Source: Climacium dendroides (Eukaryota > Streptophyta > Bryopsida > Hypnales > Climaciaceae). Taken from it: DNA of 64,000 bases. The translations under genes were made by a program, and so were the position numbers. Shown here in pieces: positions 10,954-22,274 of the stretch. Positions within the stretch are counted from its first letter, which is position 1. Every line of letters starts with the position of its first letter. Below the pieces are notes generated by a model. That model was given only the letters and a program-made list of their open reading frames with translations. It was not told the origin of the DNA and did no database searches. The stretch lies in the NCBI GenBank assembly GCA_950106755.1, contig CATNNA010000004.1:372001-436000 (forward strand). Direction: 5' to 3'.

Positions 10954-12306
10954 CAGGGCAGCACATGTCAATTTGCTCCCAACAAAAACAGAGAATACGC
11001 TTGACCCCGGATGGCAGAACTTCTTGATGATCCCAAGGTAGAATTCCATTCGCATCTCCATAATATACATTCTAAATGATAGCTCATTGTATCTCTTAGA
11101 TTCTTTATAAGTGATTGTATCCGAAGCTCGAAATTCTGGTTCAATCCGGATCTGTGTTGGCAGGTCTCTGCTTTGGAAAAAAATGAGCGGTACTTTCCTC
11201 AGCGCCCTTGCCGAATTCGCTGGGAGATCATAAAGCCTCTCATTTTTCGCTGGGTAGTAATCGAAGAAACTCCGATTTTATGTGCGTCAGACCTCATTTT
11301 TCTCAACGAACCCAACGACTTGAGATAAGTCGGTCTTGTCCTCGACGATGAACAACCAGGTCTTGACTTCTTCAAGTAGAGGTTCCTTCATTTGATGCTG
11401 AGACATTAGTACTTCCAGGAAGAACGGCTTCTCCATCGTGGAGCTCTCCTTCTCCAGCACTCCGAGAATCGATCGAAAATCGATCACTCCCCAACCGATC
11501 AAGCTCACTGTTTCCGGCATCCAAACATCCGCCGGCCAGTTCTCGTGCGTGTTGTAACGTATGTTGTAAGGACGCAAATGTGCAATCGACGAAGGAATGC
11601 GAAATTGGTTCTTTTTTTCCAGAAACACTTTGAAGAAGGCCTCTATCTTGGGATCGATGGTTGCTACTGTCTTATTTCTCCCTCGGGTTTGCTTGGTCAT
11701 CGAAAAATATGCTTCACCTAGCCTTTCGAGCAATAGATTCATCGTTGCACTAGTGAAGCAACGGCTTCTCTTGAACTGTCGCCAGTTCTCCGAAATGAGC
11801 TCATTCCTTGCATTGAACAAGTTGAGTTCTGGACAGATCAGGTGAATCTCTTTTTTCACCTTCTTCTCCCGCTTCACTCTCTCCACCCATTCCTTGGCGC
11901 TGTAGCAGTCTTGTACGACCGTGGACACCGGTTTGATTGTCACTTTCGGATATGGGTGGTGGTGACTTGGTCCGGAGCAATTGAGAATGTGCTTCGCCAA
12001 TCTCTTCATATCACTGTAGCTGAGATTTCCAAGGGGCCTGAAGAAGTCTCTGCTCATTGCGCAACTTTCTTGTTTCCAGTTTTCCTTTTCATTGAACTTC
12101 ATCTTCGTCTCTGGATCGATGAGCTCCCCGTGTGCAACACTGATGATAACTTCGCTCCAAACCTCGTAAACGTCGTCGGGCGTAGAAATTATTTTCAGTT
12201 TGTTTGTAAGCTTCAGCTTTTCGTCTGCACCCTTCTTCTTTAAGATCGTGAAGCTTTTATTTACGTCAATCATGGCGAATTTGAGATTAACTGCCTTTTC
12301 AAAACT
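10954..12306 (-). pseudogene. Gene D exon 2, methyltransferase-like C-terminal strand
   Basis: An open frame of 339 codons (12306-11290) continues, after TGA 11287 and TAA 11278, for a further 108 codons in the same frame to a GTAAGT donor at 10953. The extension reads SFFDYYPAKNERLYDL, later MRMEFYLGIIKKFC and, at its very end, HPGSSVFSVFVGSKLTCAAL. That last part has the pattern of the AdoMet-binding motif I of beta-class DNA N4/N6 methyltransferases, where PG..V.D.F.GSGTT..A lies near the C terminus. The usual DPPY motif is not seen; WGVIDFRSILG or FDYYPA could be a diverged equivalent. A transposon-borne methyltransferase gone inactive is the best guess. Both internal stops could arise from CGA and CAA by C-to-T change. 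Confidence 0.5.
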
Positions 12307-12439
12307 CTGCACAAGGATTGACTAGATTCATTAACTTGTGATCTTATCATAAACTACACTGCAGAAGGAGCTCTCTTAGAGAGCAAGTACAAAACTGTAA
12401 GCATATGCAGTTTGGGGCGGTCCGCCCTAAAATGCTTAC
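12307..12439 (-). other. Gene D intron 1, with one B-type palindrome
   Basis: GTAAGC donor at 12439-12434 and TTGTGCAG acceptor ending at 12307 give a 133-nt phase-0 intron, joining KYK to SFEKAVNL. An alternative acceptor, TGCTTACAG ending at 12395, gives a 45-nt intron made almost only of the palindrome. Because 45 is a multiple of three and the stretch has no stop, retention would also be translatable. The B-type palindrome is at 12407-12435. Confidence 0.5.
12407..12435. repeat. B-type palindrome in gene D intron 1
   Basis: A 29-bp unit with centre GCGGTCCGC between near-standard arms (one C-to-G change from the YAGG arm and one change at the right end). It lies entirely within the intron. 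Confidence 0.8.
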
Positions 12440-13805
12440 CTTGTACTTTTGCGTTAGCGTAGTATGGGCTTTGCCTCGTTTTGAAGGTCCACCAGTTTTG
12501 TCTCCTTTCGGTGGTGCCGATCTTCCCATGGAAACCCACACAGTCCTTGCTCCCAAGATATTTGTTGCCCAAGATGGCGTAGCGGGCTGAAAGTGGTTGG
12601 TCCGATTATAGTATGTGGAGATTGTCCTCAACATCTCCTTATCGAGTGACCAAACCACGTAGCATTTCCAGGTTCTGAAGTGTTTCTTCACTTCTTCGTT
12701 CACCATGCTTTCCTCTTGCATCATCAAGTGGCTTGCAGCTACGATGTGCTGGCCATTGATGATGTAGAAGTCTCCGTCCATCACCTCCTCCCATCGAGGT
12801 GGATCTCTTTTGCCTTTTGGCAAGACCGGTGTGACGCAAAGAGTCTGCTTCACACTCTTGTCCGGCATGTTGACAAGATAATGGAGCATTTCTTTAACAA
12901 TTTTGTCCTCCTTCACGCGTATCTTGAGTTCGGCAGGTGCCTCCTTCAATTTTCCAATAGGCAGCTCCTCACCAACTCCGTAGATAAACGCGGTAGAGTA
13001 CTTCTCCCAGAAGTTCTTGTATAGAGCGTTTATATCTTTGTAGTTTGGCTTCCGCTCCGTCTTGAGGGCTTCCGGAACGACATTCATTTCTTCGAGATAG
13101 CTTCTCGACTCCACGCCTGACTGCTCCGAAGTCCTCTCGACTGCCTTCTTTGCTGACCCGGATGCCAGCGGACTGCTTTGAGGTGCTGTTGCTGGAGATG
13201 GTGGGGGCTTCCTGTTTTTCTTACCTTTACTTTGTGACCCACCAGCCTTTTTCCCCGTTGATGGATGACCTTCATCTTGAGCAGCTGTCTCCACGGATAC
13301 CGTTCGTGGAGCCATGAAGGATCTTTGCACTGCCATCTTCTCCTTGATGACGGGAAGCAGACTATGCACGAAGATCACGCTCTTTGATCTCCGAACTGTA
13401 TGGCATTGGCTCTAGACTCTCCAAGAATGGCGATATGTTGAACCAAATCTTCTCTGAATTCAAGAGTATTGTGAAGTGGTACTGATTGCCCATTGGGAAT
13501 TCGTTGGTGGTGGTGACGCAGTGAATTTTGATGTTTGGGAATTTCTCCGTAGACATCCGCTTCACTTTCCCGTCGAATGAAATCGGAAGATATGTCTTGG
13601 AATTTCAATACTTCATGTTGAAGTGCATGTTGTCTGTATGGGGCACCATCTTCAGACACCACGCGTCCACCTCTTTTGGATTTTCGAACTCCCACCAGTC
13701 CCCTTCTATCATATCCTCGTCTACATTTGGACTTTCTTCTTCGACATCCTCTACTCTTTTGAAGTGCGCCTTGAGTTGATCCATGTATTCCTCCATTCTG
13801 AGCAT
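12440..13805 (-). pseudogene. Gene D exon 1, ParB-like region
   Basis: ATG at 13803-13805 follows a possible 3' splice site. The first about 147 codons are acidic (VEDVEEESPNVDED) and contain an in-frame TGA at 13605. A +1/-1 slip near 13375 leads to the next stretch (VIFVHSLLPVIKEKM), whose frame runs on to the splice donor at 12439. After a low-complexity Lys/Pro/Ser linker comes a region with the layout of a ParB/sulfiredoxin-like domain: RVKEDKIVKEML, then TLCVTPVLPKG, then GDFYIINGQHIVAASHLM (about 12722-12775). In that family the loop is G-H-R/H rather than GQH, so the assignment rests on pattern, not on exact catalytic residues. A conserved-looking VVWSLDKEMLRTISTYYN and SWATNILGA follow. 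Role unknown; DNA binding or NTP-dependent sliding cannot be claimed. Confidence 0.55.
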
Positions 13806-13834
13806 GGACAACTACAATTCAGTCTATTGTTGCG

Positions 13835-14622
13835 GTTTAGGACGGACCGAGCTAAACTATTGCTAGACGTAGACGCACATTTTTCTTGTTGATCTTTATT
13901 AAGTCAATTTTGATTGCGCCCTTATTTATTTTTGATTTGGTAATCTTCTGTTTGTTGCCTCCGTTTCTCTATTAGTCTGCAGTTTAGGGTGGTCCGCCCT
14001 AAACTGCTGGGATTATTCTTTGGTTTGTAAGCATTATTGTTTAATTAGTAGAAGAGGCATTGAGTTTTAGAAGTATTTTATCTACCAATCATCACTGAAA
14101 TTGTTTAATGTGTCTGATTTCTTTAATCATTTTATGGTAATGTCTATGCTTCTGTCGTCAGTGTAGTGCTTTGGAGTGCAGTTTAGGGCGGTCCGTCCTA
14201 AATTGCGCGTGGACTATATTCTCGGTTTTTATATGTAGCATATATATAGGGTTGATCAATTCTGAATATCAACAGAAAGGCAGTTTAGGGCGGTCTGTCC
14301 TAACTTGCACATGGACTATATTTTTTATTTTTCAGCGTAGCATATGCATAGGGTTCATCAATTCTCGTGATTTACAGAAATGCAGTTTAGGACGGTCCGC
14401 CCTAAATTGTGCATGGACTACATTTTTGATTCCTTACCGAGTTAGCGTAGCATATATGTAGAGTTGATCATTTCTCATTATGAACAAAAATTCAATTTAG
14501 GATGGTCCGCACTAAATTGCGCATGGACTACATTTTTGATTTCTCTACGTAGCATATATATAGGATTGATCAATTCTCATGATCTACAGAAATGCAGTTT
14601 AGGACGGTCCGCCCTAAATTGC
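13835..14622. repeat. Palindrome array D in the 5' leader of gene D, seven copies
   Basis: Copies start at 13835, 13979, 14178, 14280, 14382, 14492 and 14594. The last five form a tandem repeat of about 102 bp (102, 102, 110, 102) whose spacers share GGACTA, GTAGCATAT and GG(G/A)TT(G/C)ATCA words. Arms are GCAGTTTAGG-type and the centre is GCGGTCCGC or a one- or two-base variant, the same as in array B. The copy at 13979-14007 is nearly perfect. The array lies upstream of the gene D start on its minus strand. Confidence 0.85.
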
Positions 14623-14774
14623 AGACGTTCTATTTCTGACTTTGCACTCAATACCCGCTTGATACCCGGGGATATCTAGATGATACCCGCCTAAGACCTA
14701 GAGATATCATGGTCATATCCGTCAAATTCTATGCGAGGGTTAACACGTTCTTCAACTATAAAGCATGATAATTA

Positions 14775-14810
14775 GAACCCTAAACTCTAAACCCTTAAAC
14801 CCTTAAACCT
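14775..14810 (-). repeat. Short interstitial telomere-like stretch
   Basis: Degenerate CCCTAAA/CCCTTAAA repeats, about four units, on the plus strand, equal to TTTAGGG on the minus strand. Confidence 0.6.
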
Positions 14811-16740
14811 GAACCATTTATTAACATCCAGTGTAGAATCCTGACCTGCCAAATAACACAATGATAGGTTTTTGATACTTGTCTCCTTCCACAAATGAAA
14901 AAATCCTCAAAGCTGCTACCACAAACTTATCCAAATCGCAGTGCTGCAAATCCAAGAGTGCAAAACAAGGAGTGAGAAAACAAGAGAAGTACAATTGCAA
15001 ATAGTCAGTCACATGTAATTTGGGAGACAGGCAATTGATTCGTCCCCATGTTCAACATAATTGCAACATCCAGATGCAATTGAAACCAGTGCTCCCAATT
15101 GTTTTCCACCATTCTATAAATAGAAATGAAACCCATGCAGACACACCCTAATCTCACGTTTTGTGGCAAAGAATCCTAATAACCAAATCTTACGGTTTTT
15201 GACGGTTTCTCACAGTGTCAAGCCGGTGGGCATGTACAAATTTCAACACTTGCACAAGCACACAGCAAATTGACCTAACACGTCCGCCTCTTTGGCAAAT
15301 TCAAATCACCACCTGGAGCACAACCAAAGTGACAGATGCAGATTTACATGAAGTGAAAAAGATGTGAATCTCAATGGAATGATGCTGAATGACGTGAGCT
15401 TCTTCACCCTAACGTGAACGACCCTCGGCCTTTGAGTCGTTGCAGACCTGATCTGCAAATCCGCCACCAAACACTTCCTTCCTAAATCGCATGCAGACAC
15501 ACCCTGATCTCACGATTTGTGGCAAAGAATCCTAGCAGCAACAAAAGGAGTGGCAACGACGAGGAGCAGCGCAACGACGAGGAGTAGGAACAATTGCTGC
15601 TGCTACTGCTTTCTTGCTCCCGTCTCCACCACCTTAACCACCGCCGTCTCCTTGTGCTACCGCTTCACCGGAAGACTCATCTCATCTCTTCACACGAAAT
15701 CTAAGCAATCAAATTATTAAGAAATCACAATAGCAAGCAATCACAATACTCCCTCAATCCCTCAATCACACCAAACCATCCAAAACGAACTCAAGACTTC
15801 CAATTCTCCCCCTCACAAAAACCTAACCATCACACCCTAAACCCAAACCGCAATCCCGTCTCCAACCCCCCAATGAATCATGTTATCTTCGTTTTCTCAC
15901 TTTGGATCCCTACGCTCCATACTCCACCGCCAACACTCCATCCAGTCCCCAACTACAGTCACTCTGAGTTCGCAACGAGTGCGAGCACAAATCAAGCCAC
16001 TCTCTTTCCCGAACAACAATATAATAAGAAAACTATACCAGAAAAAAATAAATTTTAACTAGAGTGGGATGAGCGGCGTGAGAGCAAATCAGTGAAAACA
16101 ATGCACGCGACTGGCAACGACGAGGAGCAGCAACGACGAGCAGCAGGAGAAAACTTGAATAGAATGATGTTGAATCACGTGAGCTTCTTCACGCTAACGT
16201 CAACGTCCCTCGGCCTTTGAGTCGCTACAGACCTGATCCGCAAATCCGCCACCAAACACCTCCTTCCTAAATCGCATGCAGACACACCCTGATCTCACGT
16301 TCTATGGCAAAAAATCCTAGCAGGAACAAAAGGAGTGGCAACGACGAGGAGCAGCGCAACGATGAGGAGCAGGAGCAACACAACGACGAGGAGCAGCAAC
16401 GACGAGGAGTAGGAGCAACGACGAGGAGCAGGAGCAGCGAAAAACAAACCCTAGTCGGAATGTCGAAGTCGACTTCAAGCTCCCCGCCTCGTACCCGCCC
16501 CGCACCTGCCCCATATCCGCCCCGTAATCGCCCCATACCCGCCCCGTACCCGCCTCTTACCCGCCCCGCACCTGCCCCGTAATCGCACCCTATCCGCCGC
16601 ATACCCGCCTCATACCTGCCCCCCTACCCGCCTTTTAAACCACCCCCTACCCGACTTGTAACGGCCTCATACCCACCTAATGCTCAACCATACCTAATCA
16701 GGTTCCTACCTGTGGCTGATACCCACTAAATTGAAAAACC
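14811..16740. repeat. Duplicated 230-bp segment and low-complexity DNA
   Basis: A segment at about 15364-15585 recurs at about 16150-16395 in the same orientation. Shared words include TGAGCTTCTTCAC, CCTCGGCCTTTGAGTCG, AAATCGCATGCAGACACACC and AAAGGAGTGGCAACGACGAG. A third, partial copy of its right part is at about 15134-15175. The second copy runs into an ACGACGAGGAGCAG minisatellite (16336-16440) and a CCCGCCCCRTA-type minisatellite (about 16484-16640). Open frames here (for example 16267-16602) are products of the repeats, and no real gene is seen. Confidence 0.65.
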
Positions 16741-19700
16741 GTTTTTCACCGTGTGAATTGTTAGATTAAAATAATGCAGAAACACTCATTGCAAGAGCAA
16801 AATACTATAGATGATCTTTTTGTTTTCACACGGAATTAGGAGGATGAATAGTGGAACTTCCATCATTTGAATGAAGTTTTCTTGTCATCCATCAGACAAA
16901 AATCATCCGCCTCGTCATTTGAAGGTTAATCCATAAACACTGCAGCATACGTTTGTCATCTAAGGAGTGATGAAGGAATCTTCGGATATGGTAGTGGAAC
17001 AATTTAGTTAATTTTCTTGACAAAAGCAAATCATGTATACCATAGCCATAGACAATACATTTATATTTAGAAGTTGGCTTAATTTTTTTGAAAGAAAGCA
17101 ATAAGGATCTTGAAATGTTATTTTTTGTACCCTACATCGTGAACTAAGTAAAAGTTTCCTCTTGTATGAAGTCTTTGCACTCTTTTGTACACAAGTGCTT
17201 TGCATTCATGCCAATTTTGTGGCATTTGGAATTACCATTTGAAATGTAAGGCTTGGAAAAATTAAAGATTTAAATTCAATTATCTTTTATTTTTGAAACA
17301 AAAATAACTTTCACAATGCATTCACAAACAAAGCCCTTGCACTATGTAGGGCATTGAACTTTCAATTTATACCAAAAATATTACTTCTTTACACTATATA
17401 AATTCTTTATTGAATTCCAAAGATTTATGGAGTGAAATTCTTTTTAAAAATTTTAAATTATAATAATGGCACACATCACAATAGTGCTACTTCATGTCAT
17501 CTTTGTTGAGTGATGAAGTTGATTCAATTATACAAGCGAAGAGAAGAAAGAACTATTGATAAACCTGAAATTCAAAGAATAAAGAAGGAGCTTTCATGAA
17601 GAGGAATGAAAGCTTTCCATGCAGATGATTATACAAAATCTATGATAAAAAAGAATTCAAATATATATTGAATTTCTTTTTTAGGAGGATGGATTCTCCA
17701 CCAAACTTTAAAAAGGAGCTTTTGTACAATAATTTTTGCGTCCATGGCGTAGTGATTGAAAAAAATTTATATTCTCAAAAAGGTAGTGTATTTTCTATCT
17801 CTACAAGAAGTTTCAAAAAATCATAAATAGATGAATATTGAGTCCATAAGAGCCTACCTAAAATTAGTTCAAGTTACAATGGAACTTTGAGGTTTAAGAA
17901 AATATCAAATCTAAGCACATTCATTGGTTAAGAGTAAAAAAATTGTCTTTGGTTTAGAAGAAATTACTGTGACTGTAAAATGATAACATTTATTGTCCCT
18001 TTTTAAATCATTGACAACCTATAATTTCCTAAGGACTTAAAAATTCAATCTCTAAAACATAAAGATGTATTGTAAATTGCAACTTAACTTAGCAGTGACT
18101 TTTAACACTTCTAATCTATAATCCATACTCATCCTCTATATGTTTACATCTTCCATTGCATTAACCAATATTTATTAGTGAAATAGATATAAAAATATTT
18201 TTGAAATTGATGAAATATTGGGTATTAGTTATGTTTTGAATTAATTAAAAAAATTTACAAGATCAAAATGCAATATTCTAACTATTCTCATTCTCTAAAA
18301 TTACTATCTTCATTGATAATCAAATTTGTTTTTCTAATAACTGTTTTATAAATTTGACGCTTAAAGATTTTGAATTCACAATTTTCTAATATTCTTTGAA
18401 TTATACAAACCCTAAATACTAATATTTTATAAATGACTAAAGGTTGGCGCTTGGTGCACTACTCATTTGCCATAATATTGTATTAAAAAATTATTATTAT
18501 TTTTTTAAACTAACAAAATTTTCAAATCAATTGATAATAATAAAACATTCAAGTCACAAAAGTTTAAAACTCAAAAAATCACCAAATTATGAAAGTGCAA
18601 TGAAGTTTGAAGCCAAAAAGGGCAATGAAATGTCAATTCTTTTATATCATTCTATTCATATTTTTTAACTTCCACCTCTCTTCAATGACCATCGTACTTT
18701 TGTAATTTTGTAGAGTTTAGAGGTGTGATATTGTGAAAGCCATTGTATTTCTATAATATCACAAATTTTGAAAAATGTGATATTACATAGGTGGCGCTTG
18801 TTTTGCTAAGCAAAAATTAAAATAGTTTATTTATTATTATACTATTATATTTAAAGGAAAACTTTGTAAATCTCAAAAACTTCGTGAACAATTTAATTGT
18901 TGTGAAATCCAAAATCAATTCAATCTAATAAATTTCTCAAATCATGTGGTAATAGCAATACATAATTCAAATGAGAAGCTCAAAGCTCAAAAAAGCACAG
19001 CATCATAGAAATGCAAAAGAAGTATAAAACCAACAAAAGCAATGGAATTGCTACCTTTATAATATCACCATATTGATCCTCTTTAATATCACTTCAATTG
19101 CAACGACTATATTATTTCTATAATATCACCCTCTATACAAAGTGATATTACAAAGGTGATTGTGAACTACTATTGTATCTCAATAATATCACATTGTTTG
19201 AAAATATGATTTCTATGTATGCATGATTGGAAATATTTTAATAAAATAATTAAAATTATTATTATTAAGACTTATCAAAATCATTATCATGCATTCTATT
19301 CAAATATATCAAATTTCTACTAATATGTGATACAATGAATACGTAGTATAGTAAGTACGAGCCTCTAATATTAATGATAGCATTTGTGATATTACAAAGG
19401 GTCTTATGATTTTAATAGTATGATGAACTTTGATTCCAAGTGAATGGGTAATTATTTGGGTAATATTTTTGGCTTTGCCAAGGATACTAATTGATTTATT
19501 GTATGTCTTTCATAATGTTCTATTATTTTACACAAAAAGAGTAATTCCAAGAAATCATGATTAGTCGATTTTGAAAGAATTTCGAGCTTGTACCTATTTT
19601 TTTCTTTGGTATTAGGTTGAAGTCCACGACTTTTGCATGAGTAGTCCATAAAAGTACATGGACTTTTACATTTTTTTAACTACTCAAACCCATTTGAAGA

Positions 19701-20200
19701 AGTATCAATTAATTTTTTTTAAGTTCATTTGTAAGGCTTTGGTTTATACCAAAGTGTTAAAACTTTTTTTTTCCAGTTTTTTCAATGTTTATGTATGTAC
19801 TCTTTTTTCGAATGTTGAACATTTAATCCAAATTTTTTACACTGGACCCTAAACCCTAAACCCTAAACTCCAAGTATTGCATTGTAATAAACATACTGTG
19901 GGTTTTGACAAAAGTCGGGAAATTATAGACTATTGAAATATATGACAAGAAGCACCTACATGAATTTTTCATAAGAAATACTATGTACCTTGTGGACATA
20001 TCAGAATAGGAATGTGATATCTTTATTAGTTATCCAATAAATGGTTTACATTTATGTGGCTTCTGGCTTTTTATACCACCTTCCTACATTTCTAAATCCT
20101 TTAATTATCCTTAATTACACATTTTTTGTTTAATTGGGATATAGCAAGTATGTGGCTTAAACAGCTTAATAGCTTATTTGGTCAACAGGTCAATATTACA
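16741..20200. other. AT-rich DNA with no gene seen
   Basis: About 3.4 kb of very AT-rich sequence with short frames only. TGATATTAC/AATATCAC words recur around 18720-19200 without forming a clear tandem array. I see no coding region, RNA gene or element end. Confidence 0.6.
19846..19868 (-). repeat. Short interstitial telomere-like repeat
   Basis: Three perfect CCCTAAA units on the plus strand (TTTAGGG on the minus strand), embedded in AT-rich DNA. Confidence 0.75.
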
Positions 20201-22274
20201 GTTATAGCGTGACAAGCTTAGTACCTAAACAAACGCTCTAGTTTAAACTCCATGAGTACAAGGAGTGGGCATGGATGTGCCTACCCACTCATCATGGGTG
20301 GTACAAATCCCGACCCGCTTAGTCAGACCACGATAGATTGACTGCCTCCGGGTAGCCCCAGACGATAGACTCCAGCACTAAGTGTGGCAAGGAGGGCCAC
20401 TTCGAACGGGAAGGCCTCACCACCAGTACAGTTGTGACCGGTATTAGGCTGCCGAACATCAGTACCAGGCTGCCGCAGACGGACAGTTACGGGGCCGGGA
20501 CTGGGACTGTACGTAGAACGTGGCGAAGATGGGCTACATCTCTCAGGATGGTAGCGTTGTGAGAGGCCACCTCGAACTGAAGACTGTTACGGACTAGACG
20601 GTCTGGACCAAAAGAATGAGCCCCAAAATCACAGAAGCTACTTAAATCAGGAAGGCAATGTGGTTAAACACAAACTAAGCAACTGTGGGTGAATTGCTAA
20701 AGTTTACTGATTTACAGCATACTTGTCTGGATTACGACTGTGGAGAATGGCTTCAACTCAGGTCCTCTTGTCTATATTACTGAATATAGTAGCTATACCT
20801 TATCGTATTTTGAGTTTATGATTATTTGTGGTTTACTAACGGTGACAGCGATAACAAGCTGCCATGAACTTAAGACACCTTGTCTACGACTAACCTCACA
20901 TTGTTATGTTGGGTTTTTCATGGGGACAGGTGAGGTTCATGGCTTCTGGGAGTATTTCACTATTTTTCAGGCTCAGTACAAAATAATGGAGATATGCTAC
21001 ATTTGGGTTTATGAATCATAAAGCATGAGTACAACTTAGTTTATTGTATGTTTTGCATATTACAATGTAGTGGCTTGAAGCTAGACAAGAGGATCATTGA
21101 GAATTTGATTATGATCCAAATTGGATCTATATTGTAATGGAAGGAATTTTTTACCATGCAATGGCAATAACGTTATGAGAGATTTAGGACTTGATTGTGG
21201 TTATATCCATCTTGTCATAATATGATTTGGACATGTCAAGCTTATAGTAGTCTTGAAATGATAGGAAAAGCCTTGCTCAAGGATGTCCCACCCACCCTCC
21301 CGGTCACCTAAAGCGTTGTTTACATTTTGTACACCAACATTCATAAACAAAGAGATTTTATTTTTGAAACGCAAAGTCAACAAAGTTACAAAAGTTCAAT
21401 ACATTCTTTGCACATGCATTGTTGCGTGGCAAGGAAAAGGAAGGAGAGAATGTCTCACCTACTTCTGGAAATCATTAATGTTAGACAAAAAATCGTGCGC
21501 AAAATTTGCTTTGTCAACACTGTGATTTGTGAAAAAAATTTCCAGTAGTTGACTTTGCAAATCCGCAAACACCTAAAATAGGCTTGAATCTGAAGTAAGC
21601 ACTATCAAGTGGACAACTATTTTTCTAATGAAAGACTGCACGAACTTCTTCCAAAGATCGTGTGGCCTGAAAAAGTGCTACAAACTGGAAAACGAATCTC
21701 CCGAAAAAAAATTTGAAATTTGAATTCATTTTGTTTTGGCGCGGCCCCCCTCCGGCGCCAAAACTTTGCTCCCCCCGGCGCGGGTGTCCGAGTGCTTTGT
21801 ATATGCGCGTTGAGATTGTTAGTGTCGTTCTCATTCTCATTTGGCTTTTCTTATGTGATCGTGAACCTGTTCAAGCTCTCTGTTATTCATTGTTGTCATT
21901 TTGTTTTGTTGTGGTTTGAAGACTTTAAACGCGGCACAGTTGGACGAGGCGTTCTGCAGTTCAAGGTGCGCTTTGCGTACAACCAACAGATGAAAGCATT
22001 TTCTTTGTCCAGACATTTTTAGCACTCTAGTACTTTGTGCATAGTCATGTAACGCAACAGATTTCAAGTTTGACAGAGTTCTCCTCTTCTTCTTGTACAT
22101 TTCAGTTTCGTATTGAGGAATTTGCAATGTGCTCATACATTTTCAAGTACAAGTTCAGTTTTAAGTCATCATACTGAATTCAGTTTCTGCGGTGTGAATA
22201 GGTACCCTGATTTGTAGCCGTAAAATCCGGGTCTATATTTAGAAACTTTTTGGGCTACATGTTTTTGAAGACGT
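20201..22274. other. Mixed noncoding DNA, unassigned
   Basis: A GC-richer patch at about 20270-20640 stands out from its surroundings and has internal repeats (GGCCACYTCGAAC at about 20397 and 20567; AGGCTGCCG twice at 20445-20475). It may be an inserted fragment. A 93-codon frame at 20740-21021 has no recognisable domain. The rest of 20201-22274 shows nothing further except the E2F-like hairpin listed separately. Confidence 0.4.
21734..21763. promoter_or_regulatory. Paired E2F-like sites forming a hairpin
   Basis: TTTTGGCGC at 21734-21742 and its reverse complement at 21755-21763 form 9-bp arms around 12 bp. Each arm matches the plant E2F consensus. The pair lies about 510 bp upstream of palindrome array B. 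Confidence 0.35.

Larger units (their letters stand above)
8768..13805 (-). pseudogene. Gene D: decayed multi-exon ParB-like/methyltransferase-like protein
   Basis: Manual reconstruction on the minus strand gives four coding blocks: 13805-12440, 12306-10954, 10670 to about 9701, and 9487-8768. GTAAGC donor at 12439, CAG acceptor at 12307, GTAAGT donor at 10953 and CAG acceptor at 10671 keep one reading phase across introns 1 and 2. The order of parts is an acidic N terminus, a ParB/sulfiredoxin-like region, an unknown middle, a methyltransferase-like Gly-loop strand, an acidic linker, a Q/P-rich region and a Ser/Arg-rich tail. Breaks are TGA 13605-13607, a frameshift near 13375, TGA 11287-11289, TAA 11278-11280, TAG 10314-10316, TAG 10158-10160 and a frameshift near 9950. 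Every intron and the 5' leader carry B-type palindromes, tying the gene to transposase copy B. The exon joins are inferred; the possibility of separate genes remains. Confidence 0.6.

Noticed and set aside
11597..12243. Plus-strand frames opposite gene D exon 2
   Set aside because: Shadow frames; the minus-strand frame is longer and joins to neighbouring exons in phase.
16267..16602. Open frames on both strands in the 16.3-16.6 kb region
   Set aside because: They come from the ACGACGAGGAGCAG and CCCGCCCCRTA minisatellites, which keep several frames open.
20391..20420. CGKEGHFERE resembling a retroviral-type zinc knuckle
   Set aside because: The first and last Cys of the CX2CX4HX4C pattern are missing, the frame around it is not open, and the DNA word behind it is part of an internal repeat.
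20740..21021. 93-codon frame as a gene
   Set aside because: No domain, no homologue recognised, and no splice or promoter context that supports it.
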